Origin: an uncultured Mycoplasmatota bacterium
Lineage (GTDB): Bacteria; Bacillota_I; Bacilli_A; RF39; UBA660
Direction of reading: 5' to 3'
Assembly (NCBI GenBank): GCA_946494345.1
Contig: CAMMBX010000086.1
Span: 1-5,261 of the forward strand
DNA: 5,261 nt
Positions 1 to 5,261 of this stretch are shown piece after piece. A model generated the notes under the pieces. It was given only the letters and a program-made list of their open reading frames with translations, was not told the origin of the DNA and ran no database searches. Within the stretch, counting starts at the first letter, position 1, and each line of letters begins with the position of its first letter. The position numbers and the translations under genes are program-made.

Positions 1-59
1 GTAAAGAGTGGATAGATGAAAATGTTGAGTTTACTTTGGAAGATGATTATAAGATTTAG
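1..59 (+). CDS. parE: C-terminal end of probable DNA topoisomerase IV subunit B (partial)
   Basis: Only the last 18 codons are in the window, read in the frame starting at base 3 and ending at TAG 57-59; the visible tail is KEWIDENVEFTLEDDYKI. The other two forward frames stop within the first 15 bases. The pattern basic-x-W-I-acidic-x-N-V-x-F followed by an acidic stretch is what I know from the extreme C-terminus of Bacillota ParE, the ATPase subunit that pairs with ParC to decatenate chromosomes. The presence of parC in the same orientation downstream supports this. The last base of the stop codon and the next bases form the AGGAGG ribosome-binding site of the following gene, so translation of the two is probably linked. 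With so few residues another gene, for example a paralogue of the next one, cannot be excluded. Confidence 0.6.
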   Translation, partial: KEWIDENVEFTLEDDYKI

Positions 60-62
60 GAG
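42..62 (+). repeat. Direct repeat, copy 1 (end of upstream gene plus ribosome-binding site)
   Basis: This stretch matches 547-567 at 20 of 21 positions without gaps, with a 17-base exact core ATTATAAGATTTAGGAG at 46-62. It covers the last codons and stop of the upstream gene and most of the Shine-Dalgarno of the gene at 72. The two copies are 505 bp apart and bracket that gene, and in both copies the distance from the core to the next ATG is the same, 9 bases. This could be the footprint of an insertion or of a tandem duplication. Confidence 0.8.
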
Positions 63-63
63 G
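58..63 (+). promoter_or_regulatory. Ribosome-binding site AGGAGG
   Basis: A perfect AGGAGG lies 8 bases before the ATG at 72 and overlaps the TAG stop (57-59) of the upstream gene. It fixes the start of the 152-residue protein and suggests translational coupling. Confidence 0.85.
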
Positions 64-71
64 TTTGGTTT

Positions 72-530
72 ATGAGAGAAAATACTTTTGATGTACCAGC
101 ATATAAATTCTTTATTTTAAAGATAAATGATGGTCTTAAAATGCATAGTTATTCTTATTATCAGTCTTTAATTTCTAGAGGCTTTCAGGGTAAGCATACT
201 TTGATTCCTTTTGAAAATATTGATGGCTTAGAAGTTGGAGAAATGAGAAATTTAATCAAAACAAGTGAAATTCTTATTTTAGGGGCAACATATTATGAAG
301 AATGTACTAATAACTGCTATATTCATAATCTTGCTAATATTAATACACTTTATTTTTCAAGTGAATGTCTTGATGATAAAAAGAATTTGACTATTGATAA
401 AATTTGTGAAGAGCGTATGGAACAAGAATATTTAAGAAGTGATGACTACACTAAAAAATGTATAGATGCTTTTTTGAAAGATATCAAGATGGTAGTTATA
501 AGAAGACTAAAGAGAGAATTAAACGATTAG
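72..530 (+). CDS. Hypothetical protein, 152 residues, family not recognised
   Basis: I do not recognise this protein. The ATG at 72 follows AGGAGG by 8 bases, so the start is secure; the stop is TAG 528-530. There is no signal peptide and no convincing membrane segment, so it is probably cytoplasmic. The N-terminal half alternates short hydrophobic and polar stretches; residues 61-72 (LIKTSEILILGA) look like a buried beta strand. Residues 101-150 are charged and probably helical, ending in the basic stretch IRRLKREL. There are five cysteines (78, 82, 99, 112, 130) but they do not form a clear metal-binding pattern. The gene sits between the probable parE end and a degenerate copy of that end, flanked by 21-bp direct repeats, which suggests it arrived as a small cassette. 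It is co-directional and closely spaced with its neighbours, so it should be cotranscribed. Codon use (Ile mostly ATT) is not unusual for the window. Confidence 0.8.
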   Translation: MRENTFDVPAYKFFILKINDGLKMHSYSYYQSLISRGFQGKHTLIPFENIDGLEVGEMRNLIKTSEILILGATYYEECTNNCYIHNLANINTLYFSSECLDDKKNLTIDKICEERMEQEYLRSDDYTKKCIDAFLKDIKMVVIRRLKRELND

Positions 531-531
531 A

Positions 532-564
532 GATGAGAAAGTAGTTGATAATTATAAGATTTAG
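532..564 (+). pseudogene. Vestigial second copy of the upstream gene's 3' end
   Basis: Read in frame from 532, this spacer gives DEKVVDNYKI and a TAG stop at 562-564. It aligns with the tail DENVEFTLEDDYKI at 15-59 if four codons (12 bases) are skipped, so the difference keeps the reading frame. No open frame leads into it: the same frame has a TAA at 520-522, and the preceding gene stops at 530 in another frame. I therefore read it as an untranslated remnant of a gene end, probably parE, left when the gene at 72-530 was inserted or duplicated. An alternative is that the preceding gene lost its own C-terminus by a frameshift near 520. The short length limits certainty. Confidence 0.5.
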
Positions 565-567
565 GAG
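547..567 (+). repeat. Direct repeat, copy 2
   Basis: This is the partner of the repeat at 42-62, with one mismatch in 21 bases (G45 versus A550) and the exact 17-base core at 551-567. It supplies the ribosome-binding site for the gene starting at 577. Confidence 0.8.
563..567 (+). promoter_or_regulatory. Ribosome-binding site AGGAG that decides the start at 577
   Basis: AGGAG lies 9 bases before the ATG at 577 but only 3 bases before the in-frame TTG at 571. The spacing therefore favours ATG 577 over the longer TTG-initiated frame. Confidence 0.8.
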
Positions 568-576
568 AAGTTGCTT

Positions 577-2583
577 ATGAAATATAAAAATGGAGAAGAG
601 TTTTTAAATAGTTTATATAATAATATGCATATGGAAGATGCAGTTATGCACACGGCAGAGAAAAGTGATAGCCCTACTGAAAAGATTGGAAAGTATATAG
701 AAAGACTTGAAAGAGTGAATGATATAGCAAAAGACAGTCCTCATAAAATGGAAGTATTAAAGCAGTTTTATTATGATAAATATGTAATAAAAGAATTGCC
801 AGAAAGTTATATTAATTTACAGAAAAGAATAGCAAGAGAAAGAGGTTATGGAGATATTAATGTAACAGATGAAATGAAAGAAGAAATGCTTTTAAATGTG
901 CAAAAAGAACAAGAAAAATCTCTTGATATGTGGATAGACTATTTAACAAGTGATGATGCAATGTATCCAATGTGGTTTAAACATTATGCTTTTAGAGGAA
1001 TGCTAAAACTTAATAAGTTTGATAAAGAAAAAGGAGAGTTTGGAAGAAGAAGTAAAACAACAACCGATGCCTTTATAGAATTAAATAGAGAAGTACTAGC
1101 AAGAGTATATGATACTTTAGTTAAAGAAATAGGAACAAATGAAGAGATAAGTGAGGAAACAAGTAAAGTCCTAGAAAATGGTGAAAGTTTTAAGAAACTC
1201 TATGAATATTACTTAACAAATACAGGTTATGTAAATAGAGACAATGATACAGATGGTATATGGGTAAAATATGACCGAGGTAGTGATTATAAACCGTTAT
1301 GGGAGTCATTACAAGAAAAGAATACAGGATGGTGCACAGCAGGAGAAGAGACAGCTAAAACACAACTTTCTAATGGCGATTTTTATGTATATTATACAAA
1401 AGATAAAGAGGGAGTATATAAAGATCCTAGAATTGCCATTAGGATGGATGGTAAATATAATATAGGAGAAGTTAGAGGTGTAGGAGAACATCAAAACTTA
1501 GAAGGATGTATGACCTCTATTGCTGAAGAAAAATTAAATGAATTTCCTGATAAGAATAAATATTTAAAAAAGGTTAATGATATGAAATTGTTAACAGAAA
1601 TAGATAATAAAGTTAATAATAATATAGATTTAACAAAAGAGGAATTGAGATTTTTGTATGAAATTGATTCAAGAATAGAAGGATTTGGTTATGATAACGA
1701 TCCTAGAATTAAGGAAATACGTGATAAAAGAAATAACAAGAAAGATTTAGCATTTATCTTTGATTGTAAAGAAGAAAATATTGGAACTAAGCTTTCTGAT
1801 TTTGAGGACAACGAAATAATATTGTTTTATGGAGATTTAAAATATTACGATGAAACATTAACAGAAAATTTTAGGAGTTTACAATGTATAATTGGAAATG
1901 CTTGGCTTGATAATTTGACTAGTGCTGAAGGTTTAGAAAGTTTACAAAGTATAGGTGGGTATGCTCAATTTAATAGTTTAACCAGTGCTAAAGGTTTAGA
2001 AAGCTTACAAAATATAGGTAAAGGGGTTAGATTTAATAGTTTAACCAGTGCTAAAGGTTTAGAAAGCTTACAAAATATAGGTGGAGATGCTCGGTTTGAT
2101 AATTTGACTAGTGCTAAAGGTTTAGAAAGTTTACAAAGTATAGGTGGAGGTGCTTGGTTTGATAATTTGACTAGTGCTGAAGGTTTAGAAAGCTTACAAA
2201 TTATAGGCTGGAATGCTAATTTTAATAGTTTGATCAGTGCTAGAGACTTTGAAAGTTTACAAATTATAGGGAATACTGCTAGTTTTAATAGTTTAATCAG
2301 TGCTGAAGGTTTAGAGAGCTTACAAATTATAGGTGGAGATGCTTACTTTGATAATTTAATCAGTGCTAGAGGTTTTGAAAATTTACAAAATATAGGTGGA
2401 TATGCTTGGTTTGATAATTTAACCAGTGCCGAAGGTTTTGAAAATTTACAAAATATAGGTAGAGATGCTTACTTTGATAATTTAACTAGTGCTAGAGGTT
2501 TAGAAAAACTAGAAACAGTAAATGGAGAAGATGCATCAAAATTTAAAGAAGAAATTAATAGTAGAGGAAAAAAGACAATATAA
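577..2583 (+). CDS. Uncharacterised WCTAG-motif protein with C-terminal 21-residue solenoid repeats
   Basis: A 668-residue protein from ATG 577; an in-frame TTG at 571 would add two residues but lies too close to the ribosome-binding site. No signal peptide or membrane segment is visible, so it is probably cytoplasmic. Residues 1-110 are charged and helical. Residues about 115-178 look like a conserved block (MWIDYLTSDD, PMWFKHYAFRG, KFDKEKGEF, LNREVLARVYD). Residues 250-301 hold GWCTAGEETA (W252, C253), FYVYY (269-273), RIAIRM (285-290) and EVRG (298-301). Residues 357-377 hold LRFLYEID and EGFGYDNDPRI. Residues 425-655 are tandem 21-residue repeats. From memory, unverified, the block from about 115 to 377 resembles hypothetical proteins seen in candidate-phyla (CPR) metagenomes; I know of no assigned function. 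The repeats suggest a binding surface. Ile is mostly ATA and Arg almost always AGA, unlike parC, which hints at transfer. It ends 14 bases before parC. Confidence 0.85.
   Translation: MKYKNGEEFLNSLYNNMHMEDAVMHTAEKSDSPTEKIGKYIERLERVNDIAKDSPHKMEVLKQFYYDKYVIKELPESYINLQKRIARERGYGDINVTDEMKEEMLLNVQKEQEKSLDMWIDYLTSDDAMYPMWFKHYAFRGMLKLNKFDKEKGEFGRRSKTTTDAFIELNREVLARVYDTLVKEIGTNEEISEETSKVLENGESFKKLYEYYLTNTGYVNRDNDTDGIWVKYDRGSDYKPLWESLQEKNTGWCTAGEETAKTQLSNGDFYVYYTKDKEGVYKDPRIAIRMDGKYNIGEVRGVGEHQNLEGCMTSIAEEKLNEFPDKNKYLKKVNDMKLLTEIDNKVNNNIDLTKEELRFLYEIDSRIEGFGYDNDPRIKEIRDKRNNKKDLAFIFDCKEENIGTKLSDFEDNEIILFYGDLKYYDETLTENFRSLQCIIGNAWLDNLTSAEGLESLQSIGGYAQFNSLTSAKGLESLQNIGKGVRFNSLTSAKGLESLQNIGGDARFDNLTSAKGLESLQSIGGGAWFDNLTSAEGLESLQIIGWNANFNSLISARDFESLQIIGNTASFNSLISAEGLESLQIIGGDAYFDNLISARGFENLQNIGGYAWFDNLTSAEGFENLQNIGRDAYFDNLTSARGLEKLETVNGEDASKFKEEINSRGKKTI
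1849..2541 (+). repeat. Tandem 63-bp coding repeats (about 10-11 units)
   Basis: Nine well-conserved 63-bp units begin at 1912, 1975, 2038, 2101, 2164, 2227, 2290, 2353 and 2416. A degenerate unit precedes them (1849-1911) and a decaying one follows (2479-2541). Each encodes 21 residues built on L-(T/I)-S-A, then GLESLQxIGG or a close variant, then x-A-x-F-(D/N). The regular Leu, Ile, Ala and Phe positions fit a right-handed beta-solenoid or leucine-rich-like coil, similar in spacing to receptor-L-type repeats. Units starting at 1975 and 2038 share their first 45 bases exactly, a sign of recent duplication or gene conversion. All units keep length 63, so gain or loss of a unit leaves the frame intact. 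Confidence 0.95.
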
Positions 2584-2588
2584 GGAAG
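2583..2588 (+). promoter_or_regulatory. Ribosome-binding site of parC (AGGAAG)
   Basis: AGGAAG begins on the last base of the upstream TAA stop (2581-2583) and lies 9 bases before the ATG at 2598. It is a weaker match to AGGAGG than the sites at 58 and 563. The overlap suggests parC translation is coupled to the repeat-protein gene. Confidence 0.75.
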
Positions 2589-2597
2589 TGATAAGTT

Positions 2598-5099
2598 ATG
2601 GCTAAGAAAACAGAAACTAAAGAAGTATTAGAACGTATTTGGGATTATACTCTTGAAGATATAATGGGTGAAAGATTTGGAAGTTATTCTAAATACATTA
2701 TTCAAGAACGTGCTATCCCTGATGCAAGAGATGGATTAAAACCCGTACAAAGAAGAATCCTTTATTCTATGTATAAAGAGAAAAATACTTATGATAAAGG
2801 ATATCGTAAAAGTGCGAAGACGGTTGGAGACGTTATAGGTAATTACCATCCACATGGTGATTCATCTATTTATGATGCCATGGTTCGTATGAGTCAATCT
2901 TGGAAGACTAGACTTCCTTATATTGATATGCATGGTAATAATGGTTCTATCGATGGAGATAGTCCCGCTGCCTATCGTTATACAGAAGCACGTCTATCTA
3001 AAATTAGTAATGAAATGTTACGTGATATTAATAAAGATACCGTAGAAATGGCTCCTAACTTTGATGATACAACACTTGAACCTACAGTACTTCCCGCAAG
3101 GTTTCCGGCTTTATTGGTATACGGTGCCATGGGTATATCAGCAGGATATGCTACTAATATTCCTCCTCATAACTTAGGAGAAGTAATAGATGCTACCATT
3201 CATAGAATTGATAATCCTAATTGTTCTTTAGATACTTTAATGAAATATGTTAAAGGACCTGACTTTCCTACTGGTGGTATTGTTGAAGGTATTAAAGGAA
3301 TAAGAGATGCTTATGAAACAGGTAAGGGTAGAGTTATTATTAGAAGTAAATATGCTTTTGAAGGAAACTCTTTAGTAATTGCAGAGATACCTTTTGAAGT
3401 TAATAAAGCTCTACTTGTTAAGAAGATAGATGATATTCGTCTTGATAAAAAAATAGATGGTATTGTTGAAGTTAGAGATGAATCTGCTGAAGATGTTAGA
3501 ATTGTTGTTGATTTAAAGAAGAGTGCAAATAGAGAATTAATAGTTAATTACTTATTAAAAAATACAGACCTTCAAATTAGTTATAACTTTAATATGATTG
3601 CAATTGTTAAGAAAAGACCTAGACTACTTGGTTTAAAAGGAGCTTTAGATGCCTTTATTGACCATCAAAAAGAAGTTATTACGCGTCGTAGTCAGTTTGA
3701 TTTAGACCATGCTAAGAGTGAATTACATATCGTTGAAGGACTTATTAAATGTCTATCTATCTTAGATGAAGTAATTCGTGTTATTAGAGCAAGTAAGAAT
3801 AAAGCCGATGCTAAAGAGAATTTAGTTAAAGAGTTTGATTTTAGTATGGCCCAAGCAGAAGCAATAGTAACATTACAACTATATCGCCTAACTAACACAG
3901 ATGTCGTAGAACTTGAAGAGAGAATGGCTACTTTAAGAAAAATAATAGAAGGTTTGACGGCAATTTTAGGTAATGAAGAAGTCTTAAAGAAAGTTATGAA
4001 AGATGAATTACGTAAAGTAAGAAATGAATATGCACTACCTCGTCTTACAGAAATAAAAGATGAGATAACAGAAATAAAAATAGATACGACTGTTATGATA
4101 CCTAAAGAAGATGTTATTGTTACTTTAAGTAAAGATGGCTACATTAAAAGAACTAGTCTAAAAAGTTATAGTGCAAGTAAAGATGAAGAGACTACTTTAA
4201 AAGAAAATGATTATTTAATAGGTATGTATGAAGCATCTACTTTAGATACTTTACTAGTCTTTACTAATCAAGGTAACTTCTTATTTATACCAGTTCATAC
4301 TATCTATGATTTAAAATGGAAAGAACTTGGTAAACACGTTAGTAATTTAGTACCTTTAGGAGAAGGAGAAGAGGTCATATCTAGTTTACTTGTTAAAGAC
4401 TTTAAGAAAGATGTTAATGTTATTATTTCTACTGCAAATGGTATGATTAAAAGAACAAGTCTTTCTGACTTTAAGATAACTAGAATAACTAAGCCTAGTA
4501 GTTGTATTAAACTAAAAGATGGAGACAGTGTTGTAGATGTAATGCTTGATACTTTTCCTGATATCTTTATCGCTACATCACTTGGTTATGGCCTATGGTT
4601 TTCTAAAGAAGAAATACCTATTGTCGGTATAAAAGCTAGTGGTGTTAAAGCGATTAACTTAAAAGATGATACAGTTGTTAGTACTATTAACTTTGATGAA
4701 GAGAATAGTGACTATCTTGCTATTCTTACAGATAAAGGTACTGGTAAAAGAGTTAAGTTAAAAGACTTTGAAAAGAGTAGTAGGGCAAGACGTGGCTTAA
4801 TGACTATAAGAGATGTTAAGACTAATCCATATCATGTTATTAAAGCTTTAATTCCATCTAATAAAGACCATATTGGTATTAAAAACGGTGATATTACATT
4901 AATAAAACCAACAGAACTACCTATTACTGATAGATATTCTACAGGTAGCACCATTAATAAAAAAGGTCTTACTAATGCCTTCCTTTATAAGACATTAGAA
5001 AAACCTACTGAGAAAGAAGATACTACTCCTAAAAAAGACCAAGTATCACTTGAAGATATTGATAAAAGATTAATGACAATAGATGACTTTTTGAAATAA
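2598..5099 (+). CDS. parC: DNA topoisomerase IV subunit A (ParC)
   Basis: A full-length 833-residue type IIA topoisomerase A subunit, slightly longer than the roughly 800 residues usual in Bacillota. With ParE it forms the A2B2 enzyme that cuts and passes duplex DNA to unlink daughter chromosomes. The breakage-reunion domain begins with PDARDGLKPVQRRIL (41-55), continues with YHPHGD (83-88) and carries the catalytic tyrosine Y128 in AAYRYTE. I180 in GISAGYATNIPPHN is the likely DNA-bending wedge. The tower and coiled-coil region covers about 225-480, with the conserved AQAEAIVTLQLYRLT near 418-432. A C-terminal beta-pinwheel runs from about 500 to 790, with blade strands such as DVIVTLSKDGYIKRTSL, NVIISTANGMIKRTSL and DYLAILTDKGTGKRVKL. 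No canonical gyrase box is present, only RARRG near 729-733, which favours ParC over GyrA. The quinolone-pocket positions are S89 and D93. The Lys/Glu/Thr-rich tail (about 800-833) is encoded partly by the terminator stem. Confidence 0.95.
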   Translation: MAKKTETKEVLERIWDYTLEDIMGERFGSYSKYIIQERAIPDARDGLKPVQRRILYSMYKEKNTYDKGYRKSAKTVGDVIGNYHPHGDSSIYDAMVRMSQSWKTRLPYIDMHGNNGSIDGDSPAAYRYTEARLSKISNEMLRDINKDTVEMAPNFDDTTLEPTVLPARFPALLVYGAMGISAGYATNIPPHNLGEVIDATIHRIDNPNCSLDTLMKYVKGPDFPTGGIVEGIKGIRDAYETGKGRVIIRSKYAFEGNSLVIAEIPFEVNKALLVKKIDDIRLDKKIDGIVEVRDESAEDVRIVVDLKKSANRELIVNYLLKNTDLQISYNFNMIAIVKKRPRLLGLKGALDAFIDHQKEVITRRSQFDLDHAKSELHIVEGLIKCLSILDEVIRVIRASKNKADAKENLVKEFDFSMAQAEAIVTLQLYRLTNTDVVELEERMATLRKIIEGLTAILGNEEVLKKVMKDELRKVRNEYALPRLTEIKDEITEIKIDTTVMIPKEDVIVTLSKDGYIKRTSLKSYSASKDEETTLKENDYLIGMYEASTLDTLLVFTNQGNFLFIPVHTIYDLKWKELGKHVSNLVPLGEGEEVISSLLVKDFKKDVNVIISTANGMIKRTSLSDFKITRITKPSSCIKLKDGDSVVDVMLDTFPDIFIATSLGYGLWFSKEEIPIVGIKASGVKAINLKDDTVVSTINFDEENSDYLAILTDKGTGKRVKLKDFEKSSRARRGLMTIRDVKTNPYHVIKALIPSNKDHIGIKNGDITLIKPTELPITDRYSTGSTINKKGLTNAFLYKTLEKPTEKEDTTPKKDQVSLEDIDKRLMTIDDFLK

Positions 5100-5112
5100 G
5101 TCGTCTTTTTTT
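5081..5112 (+). terminator. Rho-independent terminator overlapping the parC stop codon
   Basis: The arms AGATGACTT (5081-5089) and AAGTCGTCT (5098-5106) pair over nine positions with one G-T wobble, around an 8-base loop, and are followed by a T run at 5106-5112. The left arm encodes the end of ParC and the TAA stop (5097-5099) sits at the loop and the start of the right arm. It should end the parE-to-parC transcript. The stem is not GC-rich, so some read-through into the next gene is possible. Confidence 0.8.
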
Positions 5113-5126
5113 GCATATTATTTATT

Positions 5127-5132
5127 AGGTGA
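5127..5132 (+). promoter_or_regulatory. Ribosome-binding site AGGTGA
   Basis: AGGTGA lies 5 bases before the ATG at 5138. It is a moderate match to the Shine-Dalgarno consensus with slightly short spacing. Confidence 0.65.
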
Positions 5133-5137
5133 TGTTT

Positions 5138-5261
5138 ATGTCTAAAGAAAGTTTTAAAGCATTTATTAAAAAAAGACCAGAGTTAGCTCAAGCTGTCTTT
5201 AATAATAAAACTACTTTTCAAAAATTATATGAAGCCTATGATATGTATGGAGAAGATAGTA
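5138..5261 (+). CDS. ylbD: YlbD-like protein (N-terminal 41 residues, partial)
   Basis: The reading frame starts at ATG 5138 and runs off the window end after 41 codons. The visible residues include ESFKAFIKKRPELAQAV, then KTTFQKLYEAYDMYGEDS. This matches the start of the YlbD family (annotated in Bacillus as a putative spore coat protein), whose members open with an S-x-E-x-FK-x-F-V-x-K-x-P-E-L motif followed by a W/F-x-x-x-YE segment and GEDD. The family is also found in lineages that do not sporulate, so a coat role here should not be assumed. The gene lies 38 bases after parC and beyond its terminator, so it either relies on read-through or has a promoter I cannot identify confidently. 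Confidence 0.7.
   Translation, partial: MSKESFKAFIKKRPELAQAVFNNKTTFQKLYEAYDMYGEDS

Noticed and set aside
505..564. A longer C-terminus of the 152-residue protein through a programmed frameshift into the DEKVVDNYKI frame
   Set aside because: There is no convincing slippery heptamer with a following structure, and the target frame has a TAA at 520-522, leaving only a very narrow window for the shift; a vestigial gene end is simpler.
1271..1494. Short open frames on both strands within the repeat-protein gene (+ strand 1271-1465, - strand 1309-1494)
   Set aside because: They lie wholly inside a well-supported gene, have no good ribosome-binding site that I can see and encode biased, uninformative sequence; they are shadows of the real frame.
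1849..2541. CRISPR-like array
   Set aside because: The 63-bp units are contiguous, without unique spacers, and translate into a regular 21-residue protein repeat in the frame of a long gene.
3692..3898. A 68-codon open frame on the - strand within parC
   Set aside because: It is antisense to the conserved coiled-coil region of ParC and has no independent support.
5091..5121. Possible promoter TTGAAA (5091-5096) and TATTAT (5116-5121) for the ylbD-like gene
   Set aside because: The spacer is 19 bases and transcription would start at about 5128, inside or past the ribosome-binding site at 5127-5132; in such AT-rich DNA the match is easily due to chance.
1..5261. Mycoplasma-type code with TGA as Trp
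   Set aside because: The long genes use TGG for Trp throughout, end in TAA or TAG and need no TGA read-through, so the standard bacterial code fits.

Overview
The window reads as low-GC Gram-positive DNA, most likely from a gut-type Bacilli or Mollicutes-like relative (the RF39 kind). It is strongly AT-rich, uses AGGAGG-like ribosome-binding sites, carries a Bacillota-type topoisomerase IV subunit A (ParC), and ends in a gene whose start matches the YlbD family. The genetic code looks standard: the long genes use TGG for Trp and stop at TAG or TAA, and there is no sign of TGA read as Trp. Every gene is on the + strand.

Layout: (1) 1-59 is the last 18 codons of an upstream gene that looks like the ParE (topoisomerase IV subunit B) C-terminus. 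(2) 72-530 encodes a 152-residue protein I do not recognise. (3) 532-564 is a short non-translated stretch that reads like a second, degenerate copy of the same gene end, followed by the same ribosome-binding site. (4) 577-2583 encodes a 668-residue cytoplasmic protein with an uncharacterised N-terminal region containing a WCTAG motif and a C-terminal run of about ten 21-residue solenoid repeats (63 bp each). (5) 2598-5099 is parC, complete, with a terminator hairpin folded over its stop codon. (6) 5138 to the end is the start of a ylbD-like gene.

The genes from parE to parC are packed tightly: the first two Shine-Dalgarno-bearing junctions overlap real or vestigial stop codons, so they look like one transcription unit ending at the parC terminator. 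parE and parC encode the two halves of topoisomerase IV and are normally adjacent in Bacillota. Here they appear to be separated by about 2.5 kb holding two accessory genes. The duplicated end-of-parE plus ribosome-binding-site sequence flanking the first accessory gene, and the different codon use of the second, suggest these genes were inserted. That split pair, and the little-known WCTAG/solenoid-repeat protein inside it, are the most interesting parts of the window. The parE call rests on only 18 residues and is the main uncertainty.
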